Below are positions 12,221-23,318 of a DNA stretch of 64,000 nucleotides, one piece after another. How positions within the stretch are numbered: the stretch's first letter is position 1; the number at the start of each line of letters is the position of its first letter. The notes below the pieces were generated by a model. That model did not search any database. It saw only the letters and a list, made by a program, of their open reading frames with translations, and was not told the DNA's origin. A program made the position numbers and the translations under genes. Origin of the DNA: Acanthaster planci (lineage: Eukaryota; Echinodermata; Asteroidea; Valvatida; Acanthasteridae); contig NW_019091358.1 in the NCBI RefSeq assembly GCF_001949145.1, positions 2,857,322-2,921,321 of the forward strand, written 5' to 3'.

Positions 12221-15200
12221 GTAAGTACCTTATTGAAGTAAATCTTTCGACTCTCTGCACCATAAATATCATAAGATTACATGTATAAGTTATTCTTCAG
12301 ATGTCTATGCTGTATACAGATATTTGCGATGCGCTGTGTTGAGATTGTTATTCCTACACTGTAGTCGCAAAAACACATGCGCACACACATGCGGTTTTTT
12401 CTTTCAATGTTTTCTAGGGGGCAGCGACCCCTCCCCCCACAATGCCCATGGACATACATGTAATAGTGAAGAGGCCCTATTCTAATTCAGTAATCAACTT
12501 GATTGGTTCCGCAGCTCTTTGTTGACGGGGGTCTCGCCGCGGGTATCGTTAGTGGATGGATTTCAGGGACACCGGTGTCTACTGCCGTCACGTCCGGAAT
12601 GGGCGTTGCATTCGGGATATACACCGGCGTGGCTGTATCAGGTATGTGCTCAAAGAAGAAAATGTAAGGTTAAACAGAGAAAATCACTACGTAGGCTTTA
12701 AGTAATGGATTTATAAATACGAAGGATGTACTTGTCAGTTGTATTCTGAATTAAATGTTGGTATTTTTTACATTGTTGATAATCTTCTCACAAAACACCT
12801 TAAAGGCTTTCGGTACCAACAACTAGTGTACTTTACCGTAACAACAAGTGTTCATGTTTAACGCCTTTTGAACGCCTTCCCGGTAACACTTCATGGATGT
12901 GTTGTTGTGTTACCGTAATAATCTAAAGCTAATCACGTTGTGGTGTTCATTTTTTTATGTGTTTGGGTGTTAATAACAAGATACAAAAATACTTTTGTAG
13001 GATGATATTGGTAACCCTTTCTGAACACACACTTGTTTCACATACAAAGTGTGCTCATTCCTATCTTCTCCGGCGGTTAAGGTAACTTGGGAAAATGTTC
13101 CTTTTTCTCCCACTAGGGGAGCTCCTTCGAGCTGGATTTTTGATGATGATTGCCTGTATTGTTTCTCTTCATTTTGGCACAACAACCCTGACCCCAAAAT
13201 GCCTCTGAAGTCTTTTTTCGGAGAGGCGAAAACATTGTGTGGACGTGTGCGATTCCACACAACGCCATCACACCTTACATTATGGGACTTCCTTTGTGCA
13301 GAGGTCCACACTATGTAAGCCACACGCGCACACCGAAACACGTTTATTTCCAAAAATGTTCAATTTCAAACGATTACATTTTGCAATTTTAGCAAAGACG
13401 CGTTTATGATTTGGGTTAGTTTGTACAGTGTGCTTTTGCCGCCTTTGTAACCGCAGGGGCACGGGCATGCGTACATCACGTTCACGTTGTGGTGAATTTT
13501 TCACTCATTTTTGTTTACTTCAAAATCGAGTCCCAGTGAAAGAATGTGTCTTAATCCCCTTGGCGTGCAGGTGGTCACGTGAATCCCTCGATTACAGTCG
13601 GCTTAGCGTCCGTCGGCAAGTTTCCATGGCGACGGGTACCACTCTGGATCCTTGCTCAACTCGTTGGCGCCTTGTGCGGTGCTTCGGTTGTCTTTGCAAT
13701 ATACTATCGTGAGTATGAACTTCTTTTTATAAAGGCACGAAACTGGAATTCCATGTATCAAATTTAAAAAGTAAGGGGAAGTATTATAAGACGGAAACTC
13801 TCTTTTTGTTCTGAAACTGAAGCTGCGATAGATAGAACGTAGGTGGTAGTGGAAAATGTTCAGTAACACTGGCACTCGCCTTTTTCTATTTTTAAATCTG
13901 CGTCCTTCACGTACAAAAAAACAGTGATCCGAATCGTGATACCGGTAAATCAAGCAAGCATATGATGCAAGATATGGGGCGGAGAGAACCCCCCCCCACC
14001 GCCTTTGTGTTGGTTATTGTTTGATCGGAATCTCAGAAATTCTTTACAGACTTCTAGGGAGATGTGAACAATAGTCTAGAGTGTGTATAGGGATTGGATA
14101 TGTGGGGGGGGTACCCATCGGCCCTCATGTCGTGCACGGTATCCAAGCAAGTGTCAACCGCCCAGTTTTAAGTGTTTTCAGCATCTCATGCGAGTTCTAT
14201 TGTCCAATGGTTTTTGGGTATTTATGGAGCGCCTGATCTTTTTGTGCGTTAGTGACTTAAAGATACAAATGTATTCATTTTGGGAAGTCGTATGATTTAT
14301 GATTCCTATTGTTTGCGTAGTTTTGGAAAATTTTGCGGCTCGTAACCCTCTCGACAGCAAAACGTATTCCATTATCGACGATTCATCGTTTTGCCCGAAG
14401 CTTTGTGCTTTATTTTAAATCCCTTCGAAGAGCTAGGTTTACTGAACGACAAAACGATTTCTCATGCGTGTATACCTCAACCATTTCTTGTTTACACAGC
14501 CAGTTTTTGCCTGGATCAGTTAGATGTTAACAGTCACACAGACAAACCGGAACCAGTTGGTACCGGTATTCATTATTCAGTAAGGGTCACCAGCGTACGG
14601 CTTTTGACGAGGTAAATGGATGCCCTTGACGTTATCCACAGGAGGAGTATCTTCTATAGTATCCAAATAATTGGATAAAATGTCACAATCCACAAAGCTT
14701 TCTTTGATCTCAACCTTATCATCTGTTGTCACTGTACGGATTCCTCGTACTGCTTTGTTCCATCCTCTACTAATAATATTTACCACCATTTTTCTTCAAG
14801 GCGAAGTGCTGGCAGTGCACTACCATAGTCTCGCAACTTACCGTTCCCAGTAGCTGCGACTGACCCACAGTTGTGTGAATTGTAGTTAAACGATTCGGTA
14901 CCTGAAAGGAGCCTTTTCACCCATTCTTGAAATATGTGCAGTGTATTCAATTCGGCTTAAAACTGTCAACTTTATCTAGGCAGTAGCAAGTGGTTGATAT
15001 ATTGTTAAACTCAGAAGCTGTTGTCAGCAGCACCACTGGGCAAGCCATGAAATGCTTTTGGCAAAGCGTATTCGTCACAAGTGAGCTGCCAAGAGAAACC
15101 AACGAAAAGTGTTGCATTATTTTCATTTCCAAAAACCCTCACTGTTGCATCGTCACTCTTTATGTCATATTTCTGTCTCGTGGGGGTTTTACCACTGTTG

Positions 15201-18200
15201 AGGTCTTTCACAGAAAGAGAATGTTCTAATTATGAATAAAGCAAGTAACTAAGTGATAGCACGTTCTTTTCACGAAGCTTCCTTTGAGCTGAACCCTATG
15301 ACCAGTTGTTACTGTTTGGGATCTTAAATTTGTTCTTTCTCTTTCTCAAATCGTATGAAATCTGCTATTTTCAAGATAGGCCTATTACGCTGGCAGTGCG
15401 GTATACGGGCGCGCAATTCACGAGCTCTCCCATTACCTTCGAGTGCCCTACATTCACACAGGCCGAGTTCGGGCGGCTTGTTCCCGTATGTTCACGAACA
15501 GCTCGATTTGTTGTTCGTGGGTCGGCCACTCGAACGCCGGAAACAAACAACCGGTTATCACAAGCAACATACAACATGGCGACGTCCATGTACGTTATTC
15601 GAGAGTTAAGGTTTGGATGGGCTGAATTCTGAAAATAATTAATGTTAATTTTGCAAAACTTCCCAAAACTTCCCATTGTCTACATGGTCTATGGCTTTGG
15701 AAGCCATCTCTCTACTTTTTGCAGCTGTTCAAAAATCAAAATCTCACGAGTTTTTCCGTGTGTTCCTGTAAAACCCTGACGATATTTGGTGTGTGATCCT
15801 GTTCCGAAAACAGTGTTCTTGAGTCGTGTTCCCGCCGTTCGAGCGCGAGAACAAGAACCATGTGTCAAAAACAGGCCGCCCGAACTCGACCACAGTGTCC
15901 ACTGAATACCTCTTCCAGATTAGAATGGAGCCTATTCACCAATTTTTGAAATATTCGCACAGCCTCTTCAATTCGGCTTAAAGTGTCAAAAGTGACAAAT
16001 AGTTCGTTTGTCATTGAACTCAGCAGCAGTTGTTGACAGATTAGAGCCGTTAAGCAAGCAATATATCAAGTATACTTTTGGTAAATCCGAGTTGTCACAA
16101 GACGGGTGACCAAGGCTGTATAAGTTTTATTTCCAAAACCTTAACCTTTGCCAAAGAACTCTTTGTCAAATAAAGCAATAATTACAAGAATATTTCTGAC
16201 GTTTGCATTTAGGCCACGTATTAAATTAACTGCTTCATTCCCTACACGTGTCGTGCACGTGTTGTTTTTAAAATTTGGGTAAATGCTCATTGCAACTTTT
16301 TCGGGAAAATAAGTAAAATTGAAAAGGGAAATTCATGCAACTTTAGTGGATAATACTGGTATTGTTTTGTGTGTGTTGTAATCAGTATTTTGTTTTTAAA
16401 CAGGCATAATTATTTTGGTTGAGGTGAGTCCATGTACATTGATGGCAAATTTTAATGAAATTAAATAGGCCTAGTCTTAATACTAAATTATAAAATAGCC
16501 TTCATTAAAGCACTTTGGGTTCGTGTGTTGTCTCTCTCGGAAAACAAACACGCTTTGCCTCCCTGTGTTCGCAGAGGGCATCAATGCGCTGGATGGGGGT
16601 AACAGGACTGTCTTCGGTGACACGGGCACCGGTGGAATCTTCTGTACTTACCCGCAGGAGTACTTCGGGATGGGTCCTGGATTTGTGGAGCAGGTGAGTC
16701 TTGGGTCTGCATGAAAGATCGACGAGTGTCAAGGGAGCGGCACCACGACACAGACACCCATACCCCTTGCTCTAACGGGTTAAGCGACCTTCCATGCTCC
16801 TTCGCTTTGCCCGTGAAAAGTTTGAGTCTATTGAATGAAAACTGAATTTGACAACACAGAAAACAAGGAATTGATTCTAGGTTTTATTACACGGCATGGG
16901 AGAGGGGGTTTCACAATGCGGCTGAGTGCTTCAACCTTCTGCTTACAAATAGCTTGACAAATTAGCAACGTTGAATGCATTACCAATGAGTAAATTATAC
17001 AAATTTCATGTAAAAATATATATGTACAAAGTGATCTTTCGAGCATGTAAGGTCAAATAATTATAACCAATATAAAATTCCAGCAATTTTGTATCAGCTA
17101 AGATTGAACTATACGGGTAGGAAACAATGCGTATGCAGTATGAGTGACTTGATATTTCTGTATAGAACACAACAGAGCACTGTTCTTTTAATAATTACTA
17201 CGCTCACGATTAATTCTAATGCCACTAACTTTAAGTCGACAAAACATTACAAAACTTCATTAATACAATTTCAAAATTTGTCTTACTAGCTATATTTTGC
17301 TTGTTTCGTAAATTAATCAAAACCACTGCTGTGTGAACTGCCAGATACGAAAACCACAAAAAAACACTCAATGGAAAAGTGGAAACAGTATACCTATGTA
17401 TAGTTATACATAGTATAACTATGCAAGTCAACGCTTTCAGGCTAGCGGTAGCAAGGGCCGCATTTTGACGATTTTTTTTGTGAGAAATAAGGATGCTCTA
17501 AGAAGTAGAGACTGTGTATATATGCAGTATTAATGCAAAACTCATAGTCTTCCATTATGGTTCTTCAGGGTGTCTTCCTGGAATCCTTCTTTCATGACAA
17601 ATGAAACGAAACTCTGGTGCATAGTTTGAGCAGGCGAAACAAAAGCTTTTCTTCCATTATAGCCCTTCGGGGTGTCTTCCTGGGATACTTAAATCCTGAC
17701 AAATAAAAGCAAAACCCTGGTGCATTGCTAAAGCAAGCGAAACAAAAAATATTCACCGCCAGGGCCCATCTGGCCCATTGGGGCGTCTTCCCGGAAGCCT
17801 TCATTCAAGACAAATAAAATGAAAAGTGCGGTGCATTGTCAAAGCAAGCGAAACAAAAATCTCTTCCATCATGGCCATTCTGGCCCTTTGGGGTATCTCT
17901 TTAAGGAATCTTTCATTCATGAAAAAAGGAACAAAACTCAGGCGCAGAGGCACTAAGAGCTTTCCTGGAACCCTTCATTCGTCACAAAAGAACAAAAATC
18001 AGGTTAGGACAAACAAGCGTCATCCCAAAATCCTATATTCATGACAAACATACTAAACTCAGGTGCATTATCAGCACAGTTCCTGCAGAATGCATTAGTC
18101 ATCATAAAGGAAAGACACTCAGGTGCATTTCTTCCCGGAATCCTTTACTATGAAATGAAGCAAAAACAAAACTTGGGTACATTCTTAACAAGTGTCTCTC

Positions 18201-21116
18201 CGGAATCCTACCTTCGTGAACAAAATAAATAAAACGCAGGTACTTTATTAACACAGCCCCTCCCGGAATCCTTCAAACATAAAAACGCTCTTCATTACGT
18301 GAAGAGTAAGCAATTAAATGACTGAATTGACGTATAGCGGTTGCTTCTTGATTGCTCATAATGGATGAGGAATATGACAGCTTGCAAGGTAGAACAGAAA
18401 GCAGCAAAGATGCAAGCTGCCTTGAGATATGAGGGTCAGCATCGAAATGATGGTTGGGAAGACTTAGTAGAAGGTGTGGGATCCACATGCAGGCTCTCCG
18501 TGCATTATTACCATGAAGGGAGGAGGCGAGCGAAAAACTTTGCACAAAGAACAATTTTAAAGGATCCATGAAATGATTTTTTTAGCACTTTTTGCATATC
18601 TCTGTACTCTTCTTCAGTGTATAAGGACTGTTTGACATCCTTTTTTGAGTTGCACGAACAGAAAAGTGCAAGGTTTGGCTTAGCGACCACCATCTCTAAA
18701 GTGGGCCGGTTCCTTTGTGCCCTTATCCGTTAAAACAGTGTATTGGTGCAAGACGTTGCTTATTTAACCATGGAGGAAAGACTTCCTCCATGCTTAATCG
18801 TCAAAGAAGTAGCCACACGCAAGCTGAGCTTGTCTGTCGGTGGGCTTTGTCTCATCACTAGTGAGAGAAACGTGATCCGATTCTCGCCTTCTACAGATCA
18901 TTAACACGGGCCTCCTCCTGCACTGCACCTTAATGTTTTTCGACGAGAAGAACGGCAAACCGACCAAAGGGATGGAGCCGTTCTTCGTGGGTCTGTCAGT
19001 GGCTATGATTATCCTAGCGTGGGGCCACAACGCAGGCTCACCCATGAACCCAGCCAGGGACTTCGCTGGCAGGTTTCTTACATGGATAGCTGGCTACGGA
19101 TCTGAAGTCTGGGTGTAAGCAAACAATCCAGTCTTTTTAGCCTGTGCAGTTCTGGCATTTGGAATGCTCAAACAGGTAGTCTTGGTTCCAATAAGATCTC
19201 TTTTGTTGAATTTTCCTCCCTCGTGGAAAAAAATATCGTTTGTTTTCGTACTACCGAACACGTTCATCGTACTGTAAATTTTATCTGATGAGGATCGAGT
19301 ATTTTTGTGCTTTAAGTGTTTATGTATAGGCCTACGCACAGCAACAAAATAACGTCTTGTGTCCAAGACCCAGCAAAAGCACCCCCTCATCAGTTGAAAA
19401 GAGTCATTTTGATCGGGAATATTCATTTTGTTGGTAGCAACGGCCGTAATGTGTGCATTTTTGTAGTCGTTTGTGAACCAGCAAAGTTCTGTTCCGACCA
19501 AAGAAACTTCTGCTGCTATGAAAATCGTGCCCTCTCTCGGTCCAGCTCGAGGATCAAACCGCAGCCAGCCTGAGTAGCATATATCGAATATGGGTATGGC
19601 CCCAACCACTTGCCTCCGTAGGTCCACGTACCTTTTATTCTCGGCCTAGCCGGCCCCACACGTAGGGCCGTAGTGGCTCTCCTTTACAGTCTGTGTGGCT
19701 AATAAGTCGCCACACAGCTAGCCCGACGCACGAAGCACTGCCTTCCTTTTTCAAAATGGCGCCGCCCATGGTCGGAATATAAATATTTCAGGCCGGGTTT
19801 TTCAAGGAGCCACACATCGGAAAATATACGGTTTTGGAAAGCTTTAGGGTGCTAATATAAAAGTCCAAACTCTGAGAAATACATCGGTGCAAGTAAATTG
19901 TCGAGTCATTCTCATTTCGGAAGAGAATTATTAGGATTCAAAGTTTGTGACAATCCTGCAGTTTGGATTTCAGGCATTAAAGACATGCCTTGAAGTAGGG
20001 CTGTGGTGGCTCTCTTTTACAATCTGTCTCTTATCAGTCGCCACCACAGCCCTACGTGTGGGGCTATTCTCGGCCATGTTTGGCAAATTTTGTTCGCGGC
20101 TCGCCTGCTTGGTTGAAACACCTAGGCCTACCCAGTATCAAAGTAGCTTCTAGCTCGCGGAGGGTACCTTCGGTATGAACACGCCTGACCGCCACACTCC
20201 ATAATTCTTGAACAGACCTCGGGGAGTCCACTGGTGGTGGATTCCCACGTTCGTCCCGCCCCTTGGGGGAATCGTCGGGGCCAATTTCTACTACCTGTTC
20301 GTCGAGCTGCACCACCCGAGCGATAGCGAGGTGGTAGCTGATCACGGGAACTCGGAGCTCAGACAGATCCAGAATGAGGACGTGAAGCTGGTCGGTAAGT
20401 CATCATGTAAGTCGTGTAAAGTTAACGTCACGTGTACAGGGATATGATGCTCTCAGTCACCACTCGCATCAGATCAAATTGTCAGACATACCCAGTTAAG
20501 ACATTTCTTCGCATGAAAACCTGTACGTCTGCGTTCGAAACCATAGTGACTGATGACCTAACGGGCTGGTCTCGTGAGAGACAGCTTTGGACATCTTTGG
20601 ATTAATAGTAAATAACCAAAGGACAGGATCAACGGGAAAAATGCTGGTGAGGAAATGTAACAAATGTCTGGGGTTCAAGTCACAAATATGGTTCTATAAG
20701 TGACAAGTCTCGTTCAGCAGACGTTTTGACGGGCTGCTAATCTTCTATTTGGAAATGGAGATCCATCTCGCTGTTCATCTGTGTCTCCGAAAGTGCGCGC
20801 TCTATTGGACAACCTCTGTCTTAATTGAAACCCTATTACTGTACAGCTCGGTCAATTTGACGTATACTTTCAATGAATTTATCAAAAAGAGACAAATAGT
20901 TTTGACGAACTGTGGGGCTGTTACAGTCACGTAGGGGATTATTCACACTTCCAAAATTGTAGTTGTTTATCAACAGCGTCTCTTCCATGTAATATACTAC
21001 AGGGTGAATACCATGCAAGTTAGGTTTTACACACTATAGATAGAGGTATTAATAGTGTTTTTTTTTCGTTTCTTTTTTCAGATATCAAAGTTGCGACTGA
21101 ACCCATTTCTGAGTGA
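12116..21116 (+). CDS. Aquaglyceroporin copy B, complete, seven coding exons
   Basis: MIP-family channel, predicted to conduct water and small polyols through the plasma membrane. Exons: 12116-12220, 12515-12641, 13571-13708, 16575-16693, 18897-19114, 20216-20394 and 21082-21116. They join in frame to 921 bp (306 aa), normal for an aquaglyceroporin. The start ATG follows an in-frame TAG. Residues 18-36 begin the first helix (RGMLAEMAGIFVLV). Pore motif one is NPS at 82-84 instead of NPA. Pore motif two is NPA at 214-216, followed by R217 and D218; this D and the long extracellular loop at about 124-163 mark the glycerol-transporting branch. The final helix ends in NFYYLFVELHHP. Introns are longer than in copy A and carry repeats. 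Orthology to a particular vertebrate AQP (3, 7, 9 or 10) cannot be settled by eye. Confidence 0.92.
12515..12641 (+). CDS. Aquaglyceroporin B exon 2
   Basis: Follows the acceptor TTCCGCAG and ends before GTATGT. It encodes the end of helix 1 and helix 2 (LFVDGGLAAGIVSG, then GVAFGIYTGVAVSG). The length is 127 bp and leaves one base of a glycine codon for the next exon. Confidence 0.88.
13571..13708 (+). CDS. Aquaglyceroporin B exon 3, first pore motif
   Basis: 138 bp. Reads GGHVNPSVTIGLASVGKF and then helix 3 (PLWILAQLVGALCGASVVFA). It carries the NPS variant shared with copy A. The acceptor is GCGTGCAG and the donor GTGAGT. Confidence 0.92.
13970..14115 (-). repeat. Dispersed repeat R2, copy in intron 3 of aquaglyceroporin B
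   Basis: Read on the - strand it contains CCAATCCCTATACACACTCT, AGACTATTGTT, AGAAGTCTGTAAAGAATT and ACCAACACAAAGGCGG followed by a G-run. The same order of motifs occurs on the + strand at 43600-43760 and 43985-44115. It is an unclassified interspersed repeat. Confidence 0.75.
14895..15175 (+). repeat. Diverged duplicate segment, copy 1 (intron 3 of aquaglyceroporin B)
   Basis: Shares an ordered set of blocks with 15925-16170: GAGCC..TTCACC, TTGAAATAT, TTCAATTCGGCTTAAA, GAACTCAG-like, TTTTGG, GTCACAAG and TTTCCAAAA. On the - strand parts of it stay open for 60-80 codons, so it may derive from a once-coding element. I do not recognise the protein. Confidence 0.6.
15461..15891. repeat. Inverted repeat pair in intron 3 of aquaglyceroporin B
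   Basis: GGCCGAGTTCGGGCGGCTTG at 15461 is matched in reverse complement by a block ending near 15891 that reads GTCGAGTTCGGGCGGCCTG on the - strand. The similarity goes on inwards through a CTCGAACG..GGAA block. The arms are about 70-80 bp and imperfect; the element between them is about 430 bp. Confidence 0.55.
15925..16170 (+). repeat. Diverged duplicate segment, copy 2 (intron 3 of aquaglyceroporin B)
   Basis: Second copy of the segment at 14895-15175, in the same orientation, with many substitutions and small indels. Its block CTCTTCAATTCGGCTTAAAG is the clearest match. Confidence 0.6.
16575..16693 (+). CDS. Aquaglyceroporin B exon 4, extracellular loop
   Basis: 119 bp. Encodes GINALDGGNRTVFGDTGTGG and CTYPQEYFGMGPGFVEQ, the loop typical of aquaglyceroporins (compare the TYP motif in AQP3/9). 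It ends in phase 0 before GTGAGT. It is the intact counterpart of the one-base-short exon in copy A. Confidence 0.92.
17549..18275 (+). repeat. Degenerate tandem repeat in intron 4 of aquaglyceroporin B
   Basis: The first part has units of about 100-108 bp starting with CTTCCATTATGG or a variant and ending in AGCAAGCGAAACAAAAA. From about 17940 the unit shortens to about 55-65 bp with the core TCCCGGAATCCTT, a CATGACAAA-type block, then CTCAGGTGCATT. The copies are diverged, so the array is old. Confidence 0.75.
18769..18792. repeat. Short perfect hairpin
   Basis: CATGGAGGAA and TTCCTCCATG form a 10 bp stem with a 4 base loop. The CATGGAGGAA word is also found in repeat family R1. Confidence 0.5.
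18897..19114 (+). CDS. Aquaglyceroporin B exon 5, second pore motif
   Basis: 218 bp between TTCTACAG and GTAAGC. Encodes helix 5 (IINTGLLLHCTLMFFDEKNG) and the loop GHNAGSPMNPARDFAGR. In both copies the residues after NPARD read [LF][AT]GR, where GPR or APR is usual in the family. Confidence 0.92.
19647..20066. mobile_element. 420 bp inverted-repeat element (MITE-like) flanked by a 9 bp direct repeat
   Basis: The ends are inverted: TAGCCGGCCCCACACGTAGG on the left against TAGCCCCACACGTAGGGC read from the right, differing by a 4 base insertion. The direct repeat TTCTCGGCC lies immediately outside both ends (19638-19646 and 20067-20075), as expected for a target-site duplication. Each end also folds by itself; the right end has a perfect 16 bp stem (GTAGGGCTGTGGTGGC with its complement) around a loop of about 28 bases. 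There is no transposase frame, so it would be non-autonomous. A 9 bp duplication is typical of Mutator-like transposons and 8 bp of hAT or P; the superfamily is open. Confidence 0.7.
20216..20394 (+). CDS. Aquaglyceroporin B exon 6, last helix and tail
   Basis: Begins after TTGAACAG and ends before GTAAGT. Encodes PRGVHWWWIPTFVPPLGGIV, the helix GANFYYLFVELHHP and a polar cytoplasmic tail rich in D, E and N. Confidence 0.9.
21082..21116 (+). CDS. Aquaglyceroporin B exon 7, C-terminal residues
   Basis: After a strong pyrimidine tract and acceptor TTTTTTCAG, the phase from exon 6 gives DIKVATEPISE and stop TGA at 21114-21116. The strong acceptor and matching phase are the support. Confidence 0.7.
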
Positions 21117-21697
21117 CACTTTATGACAGAATGGTGAAAGCTGGTGAGCAAACTTGATGATAACACTGTTGGTGTCACTTAAGTTCTTGGCATCCGTACA
21201 GAACAACCATTTGAAAAAAACATGTAGCCCCTCACCTGAGATTTAATTGTACGTATATTGATAAGAGTCACATAGAAGTTTGTTGGAATGGGTATCTTTA
21301 ATTCATATCTACATGTATTTGTTTACGTAAGTTTAAAATCATTTCTAATCGTTTTAGTTACAATGCTTTGGAGTCGCTCAACCTATCCTATTGTAATGGC
21401 TCTATTGCATATATATTTATATAGATCTATATATATTCCCAGTATTTGTTTAACTGTGTTATGCCTTATCTTATAGGCTAGTTTTAGCAGTTTTGCAGCT
21501 ATCTGTTCTTTGTGTATGTTGTATGTTTGGCAGCTGAATATCAGTCAAGCAATTTGCAGATGTTCGGAATGCTTACAATCCAGTCATAAAAATGCCATTT
21601 AGACAATAATGATCATTTTTACAGAAGATCAAGATACTGTTGGATTGCATCATGGCTGTAACTTGATCAAAATATACTTCGGTCGTTTTTGAAATAC

Positions 21698-21703
21698 AAT
21701 AAA
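21698..21703 (+). terminator. Possible polyadenylation signal for aquaglyceroporin B
   Basis: AATAAA about 580 bp after the stop codon, at a plausible distance for a 3' UTR. No transcript evidence is available. Confidence 0.35.
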
Positions 21704-22128
21704 CATTCAAGAATTGCAGTGACCGTATGTGTAAGTTGACAAATCATGGATCATTATGATGGTATATTTTGATTGACTTTCGTTTTATACATTAATGTAA
21801 ATAACTCAATAAGCAGAGTGAATATTCATATCAGTATGTGTTATTAATGGACGTTGTTTTAATATACTCATTGCAGTGGTTATCTTTGTTTAACCGTTTA
21901 AAATTGGTTTGTAACCATATCCTTTTTTTATTTATGAGAGAAGGGCATTGTAATGTAAGCACTGTATGGTATGGGGAAAACCCTAATCTGGGAGAGGTAT
22001 ACGCTGTGGTTGAACCATTCGAACCAACGTCTTCATTGACATAAGTATCGAAATTGTAAATTTCAAGAAAAAAAAACCTGCAGAACAAAATGACCTTTTC
22101 TATTCGCTCTAAATACAGACGATTGACA

Positions 22129-22269
22129 ATAGTGCGCCTCCAAGAGTTTCAACGGGTTGACCAATCACAACGCGCAAAATCTGTCGACCCTTTCTAAACG
22201 CGCATTTGGTCGACAGTTTTCGCGCATTGTGCTTGGCCAACGCGTTGCAAACTGTTGGAGGCGCACTAT
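22129..22269. mobile_element. 141 bp foldback element (MITE-like)
   Basis: Almost the whole segment is an imperfect palindrome. It begins ATAGTGCGCCTCCAA and ends TTGGAGGCGCACTAT, with further matching blocks inwards (CAACG, TTGACCAA/TTGGCCAA, ACTGTCGACC). No coding capacity. The only flanking repeat would be very short, so the target duplication is undefined. Confidence 0.7.
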
Positions 22270-23318
22270 GTGAAACGCCCAAGGGTACAGTTTCCCTTTC
22301 TCAAAAAAAAGCTTTGTACCCAATACAATCTGTATTACATTACACACAGTTGCCATTGGGGTGACCAGACTTGAAGGCGCGGGGGGGGGGGTTGAAATTC
22401 AATCGCCGTACTACATGAATGAAAGAATCGACTAGTGATAGAGGGCGCAGTGACAAGATCCGCTAAGAGCTGATTTGGTGAGCCCTCGGTTGACTTAGCC
22501 CGCCTGAAGCAGAATACATGAACGGAACTGCAGGCCTCTGTCTATTTACGAAGTTAACTATATGCGTCCACACGAGTAAAGTCAAATAGGTATTCTGTTG
22601 TAAGACTAGACCCGTGTTTCTGTGCCAGGAACAGAATTTGATCACAAATATGCAAATGATGTTGTTTAGTGTTGATCTAAAAGCTTCTATGAAAGCAGGA
22701 GATGACACACTTCCACTGTTTCTGTCTTTACATAATTCATTTACTCTTTCATTCTGCATCACAATTGGTAAAATGCTATCGATTTGGTTGCACATATATA
22801 ATTATTGACTGCTAAAAACTGTTACTGAGTTAAACATTTCCATTTTATTTGGGACATTTTACTGAATTATATAATTTGGTACAGTATATATAAACCTGGA
22901 AATGCCCCCGGAAGTAACTCGACCTCGTTTGCATGTGTAGAGCAGAGAACAACGTCGATCCCAGGTGAGCGTGCCATTTCAATTTATACTGTCCTCGTGA
23001 AAATACACCGAGCTTTAGTAGTGCAATTTCTTGTGCCTCGCATACGCAGCACCCTGACATTGGACCCACGGCTTTGTTGGTTGCGGCTTCAAATGAATGC
23101 GTGCGCCTGTGGAAGTTACCACTGACAGGCTCGCATGAAAAAAAAATGAACCTGTGACGTAGCAAAAGAAGGGTCTACTATTTCATACTTAAAACACACA
23201 GGCCCCCAACCTGTAGTGCCTCATGAGAGCTGAGCAGTCATCAGTCATTCAAGCTGTTGGAGATCTGAAGACTGCCGGAGGGGTTATGAGGCATTGCAAG
23301 GTGTCCAGTGGCTTTGTT

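Larger units (their letters stand above)
21117..23318. other. Region between aquaglyceroporin B and the serpin-like fragment
   Basis: Begins with the likely 3' UTR of aquaglyceroporin B. It contains one foldback element (22129-22269) and a G-run at about 22381-22391. No supported exon was seen. Confidence 0.5.

Noticed and set aside
17549-18275. CRISPR-like array
   Set aside because: Units are diverged and contiguous without unique spacers, inside an intron of an animal gene; this is a degenerate tandem repeat.
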